A DNA stretch of 64,000 bases from an uncultured Chryseobacterium sp. (GTDB taxonomy: Bacteria > Bacteroidota > Bacteroidia > Flavobacteriales > Weeksellaceae), in assembly GCA_913778505.1 (NCBI GenBank), contig CAJYWD010000023.1:49778-113777 (forward strand), written 5' to 3'. The translations under genes and the position numbers were made by a program. Below the pieces are notes generated by a model. It saw only the letters and a list, made by a program, of their open reading frames with translations, searched no databases and had not been told where the DNA came from. Shown piece after piece: positions 8,424-17,184 of this stretch (the first letter of the stretch is position 1; every line of letters begins with the position of its first letter).

Positions 8424-9395
8424 TTAGTCAGTTATTACTCTTTCGTCGTCTTTTTCTTGGTTATATTCAAAATCAGGAACTTCATTTCCATATTTGTTTT
8501 GAGCAATTTTCAGCTCATCAGAACGCATACAGAAAATCACACTGTTTTCTTCAATTCCGTTCATATAAAGAGTGTAGTCTGGGTCGATGTATTTCGTAGA
8601 TTCGTACCATTTTGGTTGTAAAAAGAAAACCCAGCTGTAAAGTCCGTTTGGTCCTTCTACCTCGATCTGGTCTTCGGTGTGCCTTTCATTATAATCGATG
8701 ACGAAGTTGTAAAACAGTCTTCCGAAATCTACTCTTGTCGGTCCTTTTGCACGATAAACACTGTACTTTTTAGCATGACGGTCTTTGTCCATCAAGAAAG
8801 TGAATACGACTAAATCACGCATTTCCTCATCACTCACACCCGCTAATTCTTTATAATTTTCAGGAAACTGCCAAGTCTTGTAAATCTTAGGAGGAATCGA
8901 CATTGCTTTGTTAAAAGTGTCATTCAAAAATGTCGGGATAAAGAAAACGATGAAATGTCCCAACATCAGAAACGAAAAATCTATCCCATTCAAAAATGTG
9001 AAAATCACAATAAAAGGAATCGCAGAATACATTATGGTGACCAATGAAAAAAGATATTCGGTTCCATTACTTTTTTGTCTGAATTTCTGGAAATATGTTC
9101 TGTACATCGAGCAATGCAGAATTCCTATGACCAGCGAACAGATTTGATAAAAAACAAATTCGTACAGATTATTATCCTGAAAAAGCTTGTTAAATCCCAA
9201 AAACGCAATAATGGAATAAATGAAAGCCACAGAAAAAAGATAGGTGTAAAATTTCCCTTTATATTTCTGCTTAAACTCGGGTACTTTCTGTGCAAAAATC
9301 ATCGTGAGAACGATGCAGAAAGCCAAGAGAATAACAACCGTTGCCAGTATTTTCGGTTCAAATAGATTAATAAAATATTTCTTCAATTTTGTCAT
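8424..9395 (-). CDS. tssN: T6SSiii polytopic membrane protein TssN
   Basis: A 323-residue protein with about five hydrophobic segments in its first 180 residues (for example ILATVVILLAFCIVLTMIFA and FLMLGHFIVFFIPTFL), then a soluble C-terminal domain of about 140 residues containing VDFGRLFYNFVIDYNE and WVFFLQPKWYESTKYIDPD. That layout is TssN, the inner-membrane anchor specific to subtype iii. It overlaps tssG by 4 bp (ATGA), indicating translational coupling. Confidence 0.82.
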   Translation of the reverse strand: MTKLKKYFINLFEPKILATVVILLAFCIVLTMIFAQKVPEFKQKYKGKFYTYLFSVAFIYSIIAFLGFNKLFQDNNLYEFVFYQICSLVIGILHCSMYRTYFQKFRQKSNGTEYLFSLVTIMYSAIPFIVIFTFLNGIDFSFLMLGHFIVFFIPTFLNDTFNKAMSIPPKIYKTWQFPENYKELAGVSDEEMRDLVVFTFLMDKDRHAKKYSVYRAKGPTRVDFGRLFYNFVIDYNERHTEDQIEVEGPNGLYSWVFFLQPKWYESTKYIDPDYTLYMNGIEENSVIFCMRSDELKIAQNKYGNEVPDFEYNQEKDDERVITD

Positions 9396-10333
9396 ATTCT
9401 TGTGTTATAGCCTAATATTGAGCTTTGTTGTTGGGTAAATTCAAAGTGTTCTTTTTCCTGAGAAAGCAAAATCGTTGTTTCTATCTCCACCTCAATCGGA
9501 AAAAAGTATTCATAAAAAAGGTCAACAAACCTTTTCATCGCTCCATCGTGTATGTATTCTGAGAAATTGGAATTTTCCAAAGGTCCAATCTGGAGATTGA
9601 AATGGCTGGAATAATCGTCATAACTGTTTCCCGTAATAAGCTCCAATCCCAATCTCACGTCGCCCAAAGTGATGCTCTGTTCCTCATCCAAATATTTCTG
9701 ATAACCTTTGTTATTGATGATTACTTTTTCCTCAATCAAAGAAGAAAGTATTTGACAAGCCAATTCTACATCGCCAACAATCTTGTACGCATAAGGAAGA
9801 ATCCTGATAAATTTCGAGACTAAAATCGATGGCAAATCCCTACTTATTCCCCAAAAATCGTAGAACATCTCGGGAACCAAAAAGCCATTCAAATCCGATA
9901 ACAAATCCTGTTCAAATTTCTCAATTTCAACACCGTAACTGAATATTTCGTTTTCAAATGGTTGAAAAAATAATCTTCCAGCTTTCTGTTGTTTTTTCTG
10001 AATCTGATATTCACGAATCATCCCGTCAACATCTTTTTCTGGAGCATCATTTCTCGCTACATGAATCAGATTTTCAGGCAACATATCATAAAAACCATCT
10101 CTTGAAAGCTCCAGTTTTAACATCTGAGTTGAATCCAAATCATAATCGGTAACATCAGCATCCAAAACATCAAAACGAAATGCTCTCGAAAACTGACCTT
10201 GTTTTGAGATGACATACTGCAACTCATCAATATCATTATTTTTAAGGAGATTATTAATGATGACTTCGGCTCTGATGTCGTGTTTCAGAGAAGTGATTTG
10301 TTTTGCAAGGTTATTGAGTTTTTCCATCGTCAT
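9392..10333 (-). CDS. tssG: T6SS baseplate subunit TssG
   Basis: A 313-residue TssG-like baseplate wedge protein. Segments consistent with the family are the early block RAFRFDVLDADV, the helical PEMFYDFWGISRDLPSILVS and the late SITLGDVRLGLELITGNSYDDYSSHFNLQIGPL, which resembles the TssG domain rlG..t.lG with a fluted beta end. Its start codon shares one base with the stop of the upstream lipoprotein gene and its end overlaps tssN by 4 bp, so the three genes are coupled. Assignment rests on position as well as sequence. Confidence 0.78.
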   Translation of the reverse strand: MTMEKLNNLAKQITSLKHDIRAEVIINNLLKNNDIDELQYVISKQGQFSRAFRFDVLDADVTDYDLDSTQMLKLELSRDGFYDMLPENLIHVARNDAPEKDVDGMIREYQIQKKQQKAGRLFFQPFENEIFSYGVEIEKFEQDLLSDLNGFLVPEMFYDFWGISRDLPSILVSKFIRILPYAYKIVGDVELACQILSSLIEEKVIINNKGYQKYLDEEQSITLGDVRLGLELITGNSYDDYSSHFNLQIGPLENSNFSEYIHDGAMKRFVDLFYEYFFPIEVEIETTILLSQEKEHFEFTQQQSSILGYNTRI

Positions 10334-10980
10334 TAGTTTTTAGGTTTCAATCTTCCCGACGCAACATATCTTAGCTGAAAATATTCATCATTGAAATCAT
10401 AAATATTGAGTCCTGTCGCTGTGCAAGCCAAAATCCTGTCATTATGAAGGTAAATTCCCACATCAGAAATCGGATGCGTTTTATCATATCTAAAAAATAA
10501 AATATCGCCTTCCTTCAAAAAAGTTCTTCCTGTGAAAAGCTGAATCGCTTTTGAACGGAAAATTCCATCGGGCGTTTTCTGAAAAGTTTCGCCGTAAACA
10601 TCACTATATAAAGACTGCACAAAATAGGAACAGTCAACCCCCTTTTTCTCTTCCAGAGACTGCTTTTTGTAAGGTGTTCCAATCCAGCGGTCGATATAAG
10701 AATAAAGTTTGTAATTGGTCACTTCTTTCGGCATCACTTCCATTATTATGGAATATTTTTCTTTAATTCTAAGCTCATCGTCGCTCAGTTTTTCAACATT
10801 ATCATCTACATTGGAATACAGTTTATCAACATTAGTTTTGGTTCCGTTTGCAGAATCCAAATAGGAATCTGAAGAGAAATTGTAAGGAATTTCTTTGATG
10901 TATTTTTTGCTGTTGCAGGAAATCAGGGCAAAACCCAATAACACAGAACAAGCAATAAGATTATAATTCAAATTTTTCAT
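10333..10980 (-). CDS. NlpC/P60-like lipoprotein in the T6SS operon, catalytic site degenerate
   Basis: A 215-residue lipoprotein: signal peptide with lipobox LISC near residue 22, then a linker, then an NlpC/P60 fold from about residue 95 to the end (RWIGTPY, GVDCSYFVQSLY, EGDILFFRY, SDVGIYLHNDRIL). NlpC/P60 proteins are peptidoglycan peptidases that use Cys-His plus a polar residue. The Cys is present in DCSYF, but the catalytic His of the usual HVGIYL block is Asp here (SDVGIYL), and the following hA(S/T) position also lacks His. It may be a wall-binding scaffold rather than an enzyme, or use a shifted His (HPISD). Location between clpV and tssG suggests a role in fitting the machine through the cell wall. 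Confidence 0.78.
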   Translation of the reverse strand: MKNLNYNLIACSVLLGFALISCNSKKYIKEIPYNFSSDSYLDSANGTKTNVDKLYSNVDDNVEKLSDDELRIKEKYSIIMEVMPKEVTNYKLYSYIDRWIGTPYKKQSLEEKKGVDCSYFVQSLYSDVYGETFQKTPDGIFRSKAIQLFTGRTFLKEGDILFFRYDKTHPISDVGIYLHNDRILACTATGLNIYDFNDEYFQLRYVASGRLKPKN

Positions 10981-11010
10981 CTCAAGTGTTTTTATGAAAT
11001 CTTTACTTTC

Positions 11011-13482
11011 CTATAATTTCGTCCAAACCAGTTCATTTTCTTTCAAAGAAACTTCGATATTATCGCCGTCTGTAAATTCTCCTGCAACGATTTTTTTGGC
11101 TAAAGGTCGTCTCAATCTTCCTCTGATTAAGCCTTTCAAAGGTCTTGCTCCGTATTTGATATCGTAACCTTCCTTTGACAAAAATTCTTTGGCTTCCTGA
11201 GTGATATTCAGATTAATATTAAGTCCTTTTGCCAAGTCTAAAAGTTCTTTCTTTAGATGGATTTCGAAGATTTTCAGGGCATTATCTTTACTGATTGGCG
11301 CAAAAGGAATCGTCTCTGTCAATCTTCCCAAAAATTCGGGACGGAAAAAACGGCTCATCATTTCTAATAGTTTTGATGATGGCGGAATTTCTCCTTTTCC
11401 GAAAGATTCTACAATAAACTCGGAACCGATATTTGAAGTGAAAAGAATGATGGCATTAGAAAAATCGCCTTCTTTTCCTAGTCTGTCATGTAATTTTCCT
11501 TCGTCCATAATCTGAAGAAAAACATCAAAAACAGAAGAATGCGCTTTTTCAATTTCATCGAAAAGCACAATGGAATATGGCTTTTGTCTGATTTTATTTA
11601 CCAAAAGTCCACCTTCTTCATAACCGACATATCCCGGAGGCGCTCCGTATAGCAACGCGGCGGAATGTTCCTCCTTAAACTCCGACATATCGAAACGGAT
11701 GATTGCATTTTCATCCTGAAAAAGAAATTCTGCCAAAGATTTTGCCAGTTCCGTCTTTCCGGTTCCGGTTGGTCCCAATAAAAAGAATGAACCAATCGGT
11801 TGTCCGGCTTTACTCAATCCGGAGCGGGTTTCCAAAACAGCTTCCGAAACAATCGTAATCGCGTGGTCTTGCCCGACAACTCTTCTGGCAAGAACACCTT
11901 CCATCTCATTAAGTCTCTGCTTTTCTTCTTCTTTAAGTTTGCCAATCGGGATATTGGTTTTTTGCGAGATAATTAAAGCCAGATCAAAATCGGTGATATG
12001 CGTTCTTTTTTCCTGAGCAATCTTTTCAGTTTTCTCGATGAGAATTCTGGCAAAACTCAACAATTCATCAGTATCTTTAAACTCAGGAAGTTCATTTTTC
12101 TGTTCGCCAGAATCGGCTGTACTTATGAGATATTTTGTTTTTTCAACCAAATCCTTCAAAAGCCAGTCGGCGTGCATTCTTCGTTCGTCTTCAACATAAT
12201 TATTGGTATTGTCCTCAAGGTGAATAATCCTTGTCACGAGATGATTTCTTTCCTTTAAAAAAGATTCTCCGGCAGTTTTTAAAACAGACATCGTGTGGTC
12301 AATTAAATCAATCGCAGAAGCTGGAAGGCTTTTTTCCTTCATATATCTTTGCGAAAGACGAATCGCCTCCTTCATTGTCTGGTCATCGATGCTGATTTTA
12401 TGATGAATCTGATAATCTTCCAACGATTGTTTTAACATCCTGAAATGGATTTCATCTGTACTTTCTTCCAGTCTCAGGAGTTCGAACATTCCTGCAAGGC
12501 CTTGTTCTTTTTCGATTTTTTTTGTGTATTCTTCGATGGTAGAAGTTGCAATCAAGGTAAGACCATTGGAAAGTTCGCTTTTCAAAAGATTCACAATTCC
12601 GGAATCTGAACCGTGACTTCCGAATAAAGAATGAATTTCTTCAATAATCAATACAGATTTTGGAATCGCTTTCAGTTCCTGAGCAATATTTTTAATACGG
12701 TCTTCGATTTCTCCTTTATAAGAAGCTCCGGCAATCAAGGCTCCCATATCAAGTTCAAAAACTTCCAGTCCGCTCAGGATGTCGGGAATCTGTTTCAACA
12801 GAACTTTTTGTACAAAACCTTCGATAAGAGCAGTTTTACCGACACCGTGGTCACCGATAATCAGCACATTTTGCTTGCTGTATCTGCATAGGATCTCAGT
12901 GATTTTGTTGATTTCGGTATCTCTTCCGACAAGAAGTTCTTTTTTATTTTTTTTCTTGATTTTATCCTTTGTATTGATGCAATATTTTTGAATAAAGCCT
13001 TTGCTTACTTTTTTGGTTGCTTCTATTGTCCCTGTCATATTATCTTCTCCAAAGGAGGATACATCTTTTAATAGTTCATTTCTCGTCACGGGAAAGGTTT
13101 TCATCTGGTCAAAACTGAAAGCCACACCAGGCGAACTGATTGCCGTCATTACAGCGAAAAGTGATATCTCCTGCTCGTCTAAAATCTCTCTTATCTGGTC
13201 TGCCTCTGCGAAAATCTCATCGACAACTTCATCAGGCTCGCAAGAATATCTGTTGGGAGATTTTGGCAATTCTTCGATACGAACATCTGCCCATTCTTCA
13301 AGATAAAAGACATCAACACCAAGATTTTCCAGATGTTTTAATAGAGACAAATCTCTGTTGAGCATCGCTTTTATAAGATGAGCTCCCGTGAAAGTGGCAT
13401 TAAGATTTTCCCGACCGATTTTCTGTGCGATATGGAGAGCCTTGTTGACTTCCTGGCTGTAGGTGATTTCTTCTTGGTTCAT
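11011..13482 (-). CDS. tssH: T6SS sheath-recycling ATPase ClpV (TssH)
   Basis: An 823-residue AAA+ unfoldase with the Clp N-domain (1-150), D1 (Walker A GDHGVGKTALIEG near 205), a short middle region and D2 (Walker A GPTGTGKTELAKS near 565; Walker B IVLFDEIEKAH). It disassembles contracted TssBC sheath. The D2 C-terminal domain has YDIKYGARPLKGLIRGRLRRPLAKKI, as in ClpB/ClpV. In D1 the Walker B reads LIIEEIH rather than the usual hhhDEhH, so the first acidic residue is Glu instead of Asp. Genomic context makes ClpV, not ClpB, the right call. 26 bp separates it from the PKD gene upstream. Confidence 0.93.
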   Translation of the reverse strand: MNQEEITYSQEVNKALHIAQKIGRENLNATFTGAHLIKAMLNRDLSLLKHLENLGVDVFYLEEWADVRIEELPKSPNRYSCEPDEVVDEIFAEADQIREILDEQEISLFAVMTAISSPGVAFSFDQMKTFPVTRNELLKDVSSFGEDNMTGTIEATKKVSKGFIQKYCINTKDKIKKKNKKELLVGRDTEINKITEILCRYSKQNVLIIGDHGVGKTALIEGFVQKVLLKQIPDILSGLEVFELDMGALIAGASYKGEIEDRIKNIAQELKAIPKSVLIIEEIHSLFGSHGSDSGIVNLLKSELSNGLTLIATSTIEEYTKKIEKEQGLAGMFELLRLEESTDEIHFRMLKQSLEDYQIHHKISIDDQTMKEAIRLSQRYMKEKSLPASAIDLIDHTMSVLKTAGESFLKERNHLVTRIIHLEDNTNNYVEDERRMHADWLLKDLVEKTKYLISTADSGEQKNELPEFKDTDELLSFARILIEKTEKIAQEKRTHITDFDLALIISQKTNIPIGKLKEEEKQRLNEMEGVLARRVVGQDHAITIVSEAVLETRSGLSKAGQPIGSFFLLGPTGTGKTELAKSLAEFLFQDENAIIRFDMSEFKEEHSAALLYGAPPGYVGYEEGGLLVNKIRQKPYSIVLFDEIEKAHSSVFDVFLQIMDEGKLHDRLGKEGDFSNAIILFTSNIGSEFIVESFGKGEIPPSSKLLEMMSRFFRPEFLGRLTETIPFAPISKDNALKIFEIHLKKELLDLAKGLNINLNITQEAKEFLSKEGYDIKYGARPLKGLIRGRLRRPLAKKIVAGEFTDGDNIEVSLKENELVWTKL

Positions 13483-13508
13483 TTGTGGTTATTTTGTGTT
13501 TTTATTTA

Positions 13509-14576
13509 TTACTCTTTCATCCAAATCAGATATTTCTTCACTTTATATTGAATGTTAAAGTTTTGAATACAGTTTTTTTGGTCTTTATTAATTCTAAGAG
13601 CAGTAATCTTTATTTTTTTTCCGGCAATTGATTGACAGAACTGGTCAAAAGGAATCAGCTTGTTATCATTAACTACAACCGGAATATCATACTTTCCGCA
13701 GACATAATCCTTGAAATCATCTTTTGTTTTGAGCTGTGCCGCAACCTGATTGAATAATAACTGAAGTTGTTCGTTGGAAATTTCAGGAGCTTTCTTTTCT
13801 ACAGAGACAGAATCTTTTTTCAATTTAGATTTTGGAGATACTGGGATGTATTGCAACATGTCCACCAACGGGTCTTTTTGGGCGTTCCCTACTGGAAGAG
13901 AAAAAGCAACGTGAGGTTTTTCGAACTCGTAAGATTTTATATCGATTTTCTGTTTTGCTTTGATTATTTTTGGCGCTACATAAATGGTTTTTACAGCAGT
14001 ATGTTCTACATCACCATTTACAATGAGTGTTACCTTCTTTTCACCAACTGATTTGAATTTGTAAGAAGGATTTTTATCCAGTGCATCTGTTCCACCATTT
14101 TCCCCGAAGCTCCATTCCCAAGATTCACCATCGTCTTTATCTGCATCGAATGAAATTGATTCTCCGACAGTCACAACATTCGGACTTTTTATAATCGGTA
14201 AATACCCAATTTGCTGGCTAATGCTGGAAATCGTGATTAGTTTTTCGTGTACACAGTTTCCGTTGATTTTCAGTTTAACAATATAGTCTCCCGGATTTTT
14301 GTATCGGTGAAGTGTTCTTTGTCTTGAATCGACCGTTGTACTATCTCCAAAATCCCATTCCCAGGATTTGGCTCCTTCGGTATTGTCATAGAATTCGACA
14401 ACACGATTAATCATAAATTCATCAGCATGAATAATATATTTTGCATTCTCACAATCTACGTGCCTCGTATATTGAAAAGAGAAAACAATTAAACTTAAGA
14501 GCAAGAGAATCCCTAAACTGAGATAGACTTTTGAATCAATATTTTGGAATAAATTGGTTTTAGTTTTCTTCATCAT
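13509..14576 (-). CDS. Membrane-anchored PKD-domain protein leading the T6SS operon
   Basis: A 355-residue protein with one transmembrane segment near residues 18-38 (VYLSLGILLLLSLIVFSF) and two PKD domains, each with the diagnostic motif (KSWEWDFGDST near 66 and ESWEWSFGENG near 155). The C-terminal 120 residues form a separate domain I do not recognise (KDDFKDYVCGKYDIPVVVND). PKD domains are extracytoplasmic beta-sandwiches, so the protein is probably an inner-membrane protein reaching into the periplasm. It is the first gene of the tss operon, and could be one of the T6SSiii-specific envelope components (TssP/TssR-like) or a lineage-specific addition. Confidence 0.72.
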   Translation of the reverse strand: MMKKTKTNLFQNIDSKVYLSLGILLLLSLIVFSFQYTRHVDCENAKYIIHADEFMINRVVEFYDNTEGAKSWEWDFGDSTTVDSRQRTLHRYKNPGDYIVKLKINGNCVHEKLITISSISQQIGYLPIIKSPNVVTVGESISFDADKDDGESWEWSFGENGGTDALDKNPSYKFKSVGEKKVTLIVNGDVEHTAVKTIYVAPKIIKAKQKIDIKSYEFEKPHVAFSLPVGNAQKDPLVDMLQYIPVSPKSKLKKDSVSVEKKAPEISNEQLQLLFNQVAAQLKTKDDFKDYVCGKYDIPVVVNDNKLIPFDQFCQSIAGKKIKITALRINKDQKNCIQNFNIQYKVKKYLIWMKE

Positions 14577-14592
14577 TCATTTATGTTCATGA

Positions 14593-14600
14593 CAAATATA
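14593..14600 (-). promoter_or_regulatory. Candidate -7 box of the tss operon
   Basis: The minus strand reads TATATTTG, matching TAnnTTTG, 16 bp before the start codon of the PKD gene. A TTTG occurs about 14 bp further upstream (14615-14618), closer than ideal. It would imply a very short leader. Confidence 0.4.
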
Positions 14601-14921
14601 ATAAATTACACTCACAAATAAGTGATTATCACCACAATATCTGTTTTAAGAAAAATATTCATTTTTAATATCTTAAAAAATAATTATCATTTTTAACACA
14701 ATAAACGACATAAAATAATTACTACATTAAATATTATTATATAATCATATTATGAATCAAAATAAATTTTAATTTTTTTTTCTGAATTTATTGCCTATTA
14801 TTTATCTATTAAAATTCTAGTACATTCTTCGGACTGTAAAAGAATTATTGATCAAAATTGAAAAAATTCCTCTGAACCCCTCCTATTTGGCATTCGTTAT
14901 TTCTGCAGATATGGTAACAAA

Positions 14922-14960
14922 AACCCTCAGAAACAATACGATTTCTGAGGGTTAATTTTT
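14922..14960. terminator. Strong bidirectional hairpin terminator with no clear client gene
   Basis: Perfect 12-bp stem AACCCTCAGAAA/TTTCTGAGGGTT with an 8-nt loop. T-runs follow on both strands (AATTTTTTT on plus, TTTTTG on minus). No gene ends immediately before it on either strand. Confidence 0.8.
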
Positions 14961-15120
14961 TTAAGCTAATCAAAAAGAATTCTTAAAATTTAATATTTAA
15001 TTTATAAAACTGATCAATATCTTATAATTTTGATACTTTACTCAATAATTTTTTACAATAATCTCTTTTTTCAAATTGATATGAACTTAAAATATTTTCT
15101 AAAGTAATTAAAAAATAAAT

Positions 15121-15143
15121 AACCTATTGATAATCAATAGGTT
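15121..15143 (-). terminator. Terminator of tRNA-Arg
   Basis: Perfect 10-bp stem AACCTATTGA/TCAATAGGTT with a 3-nt loop, followed on the minus strand by the T-rich tract ATTTATTTTTT. It lies 11 bp after the tRNA 3' end. Confidence 0.75.
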
Positions 15144-15154
15144 ATTCATATTTG

Positions 15155-15228
15155 TGACCCCGGAGGGATTCGAACCCCCAACCGTTGGAGCCGAAATCCA
15201 ATATTCTATCCAGTTGAACTACGGAGCC
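15155..15228 (-). tRNA. tRNA-Arg (anticodon TCG)
   Basis: A 74-nt cloverleaf. The acceptor arm GGCTCCG pairs with CGGGGTC (with wobbles) and is followed by discriminator A. The D arm is GTTC/GAAT, the anticodon arm is TTGGA/TCCAA with loop TTTCGGC, giving anticodon TCG (reads CGA). The T arm is GGGGG/CCCTC with loop TTCGAAT. CCA is not encoded, as is common in this phylum for many tRNAs. Confidence 0.95.
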
Positions 15229-15277
15229 AATCTATAAATGATAATTGATAAATGATACTATCAACCATCAATGATTT

Positions 15278-17059
15278 TTAGAACGTAATCTTCACACCGG
15301 CCAGAAACTGCGCGCCCAAGACTTTGTAGCCCGCATAATTCTGATATTTGGCGTTCAGAAGATTATTTCCGAGTGCGAAAATACTAAAATTTTTGTGAAG
15401 TTTGTACTCTGCAGAAAGATTTACATCCGCATAACCGCCAACTTTTTCATTTTTGTTTTCTGCAGATACATACTGGTTCAGCGGAAATCCATTTTCCGTA
15501 ATAAAATAAGAATTTGACGTTCTGTCTGTTACAAAATAAGCTTTGAAACCGAGATTCAGTTTTTTCTCCAGCATTGTATATTTTGCGCCGAGGTTAAATT
15601 GCACCAACGGTTTATAATAAACTTCTTCAAGATTGTCCAGATTGTACTTCATATAATGCAAACCGGCATCCACCGTAAGATTTTCCATTGGGAAAGCCTG
15701 TACATCGCCTTTTACTTCCATCAGCGTTCCGCTATCATAAATTGAGCTGAATGTGTTGGCATAATCATAACCATTTCTGGACGAATTAATATCAAAATCA
15801 AACAGATTGTTATTATAGAAAAACTGCGCATTATTGATTTTACTGAATCCAGCATTCACATCATATTTAAAAATCTGGTCTACATCGCCCTTCATTCCAA
15901 AATAAAAATGGTATTTGGTTTCAGTTGGCGTCAAAAATAAATCCGAAATCAAGAAAGGATTTTCATCTAACAAATTTCCGTAAGTATTGACTTTTAGACC
16001 GCCGTCAATTCCGCCGTAAAATTTGAATTCATCCGCTGCCGCAACCAAAACTTCTGCTTTTGGAAACCAGTAGAATTTTTTATTCTTCGATTCTTCGCTT
16101 ACATTACTTGAATTTTTTGAATTAAGGAAGCTGAAATCAGAACCAATCAGCAAGTAGGAATCACCTTTATAGAAAGTCACTTTGGGCGACAATGTAAAAT
16201 TGAATTGATTATTGGTATTCTTATTTAAAATGTCAAACTTGGAATTGACTGTTTCCAGACTCAGCCCCAAATCTCCATTCGCTGAGATGTCGTCATAAAC
16301 CGGAAAATCGTGCTTGGACAAATTAACATCTATATTCACATAGTTTTCACTGGCGCCAAAATGGTCATTCAGAAAATAAGATTTCACCCGAATGTCATTC
16401 AGAATTTCATTGGAGTAATGGTCGTAATAACCATTCACACTGAATTTATTGACTTTCTGCTGCAAATCAACATCATTACTGGATGGTGTCATAGCATAAA
16501 TTCCGTAATAATTGTAGTTGTTGAAGGCATAATTGGCCTCGATATTAAACTTGCCACTTTCCGTATAGATATTGGAAAATACGCCAATCTTCGCTTCATT
16601 CTGCTTGGAGTCCCAATCGTAAACTTTTTTCAAACCGCTTGTGGAAAGGTAATGTGCATCGGCGCCAATCTCTACATTGTCCTGGATTTTGCCAGAAATA
16701 TTAGCATCAGCCAAAAATTTACCGTAATTGCCATAACCCAATCTGAAATAATTGGACTGGTAATCATTGGTGAATTTTGGGGAGATATCTTCGCCCTGGA
16801 TTTCGCTGGTTTTGAAGTCCGAAACCAGCGGAACATTCACAATGTCATATTTCAGATTGAGTGAATCTTCCCTCTTCTTATTATCCGGTGGATAGTTTTT
16901 TTCCTGAACAACCGAAGTTTTTTTCTTCTCGATTTTCTTGACTTCCGGTTCACGTTTTCTGTTGAGAATCAATTGCTCTTCTTTGATTTGAGCACCTAAT
17001 TCCGAGATTCCAACTGTTCCCAAAAACGCCAGAATGGCGATATATTTTAGTTTGTTCAT
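15278..17059 (-). CDS. Plug-less TonB-receptor-like outer-membrane beta-barrel protein
   Basis: A 593-residue outer-membrane protein: signal peptide (IAILAFLGTVGISELGAQ), a Lys/Glu-rich linker (about 25-65), then a long run of alternating amphipathic strands with aromatic girdles (SNYFRLGYGNYGKFLADANI) to a C-terminal strand ending in GVKITF, the typical BAM-recognised end. The last strands resemble TonB-dependent receptor barrels (NFSIFALGNNLLNAKYQNYAGY), yet there is no N-terminal plug domain or TonB box. It lies 125 bp after the TPR gene on the same strand and probably works with it. The substrate or role is unknown; an envelope-structure role is as likely as transport. Confidence 0.75.
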   Translation of the reverse strand: MNKLKYIAILAFLGTVGISELGAQIKEEQLILNRKREPEVKKIEKKKTSVVQEKNYPPDNKKREDSLNLKYDIVNVPLVSDFKTSEIQGEDISPKFTNDYQSNYFRLGYGNYGKFLADANISGKIQDNVEIGADAHYLSTSGLKKVYDWDSKQNEAKIGVFSNIYTESGKFNIEANYAFNNYNYYGIYAMTPSSNDVDLQQKVNKFSVNGYYDHYSNEILNDIRVKSYFLNDHFGASENYVNIDVNLSKHDFPVYDDISANGDLGLSLETVNSKFDILNKNTNNQFNFTLSPKVTFYKGDSYLLIGSDFSFLNSKNSSNVSEESKNKKFYWFPKAEVLVAAADEFKFYGGIDGGLKVNTYGNLLDENPFLISDLFLTPTETKYHFYFGMKGDVDQIFKYDVNAGFSKINNAQFFYNNNLFDFDINSSRNGYDYANTFSSIYDSGTLMEVKGDVQAFPMENLTVDAGLHYMKYNLDNLEEVYYKPLVQFNLGAKYTMLEKKLNLGFKAYFVTDRTSNSYFITENGFPLNQYVSAENKNEKVGGYADVNLSAEYKLHKNFSIFALGNNLLNAKYQNYAGYKVLGAQFLAGVKITF

Positions 17060-17184
17060 TTCTTAGTTTGATTTAAACGCAAAGCGCGCAAAGATTTTTT
17101 TTGAATATCGGACTGCTTTTAAGTTCGCAAAGCCGTAAAACTCAGCAAAGATTTCATTCATATTATCATTAACATACTTGCAAA

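Larger units (their letters stand above)
14577..15120. other. Intergenic region upstream of the T6SS operon
   Basis: About 540 bp of AT-rich DNA without a credible ORF. It contains the likely tss operon promoter close to 14593-14600 and a strong bidirectional hairpin at 14922-14960 that does not terminate any recognised gene. A small RNA ending at that hairpin is possible but I see no further support. Confidence 0.5.

Noticed and set aside
252..14576. Prophage tail or other contractile injection system
   Set aside because: Separate hcp, tssK, ClpV and the TssN/TssO membrane proteins identify a T6SS. No phage capsid, portal or tape-measure genes are present.
16310..16864. 184-codon plus-strand ORF opposite the beta-barrel gene
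   Set aside because: Ile/Val/Phe-rich antisense product of a beta-strand gene. No independent support.
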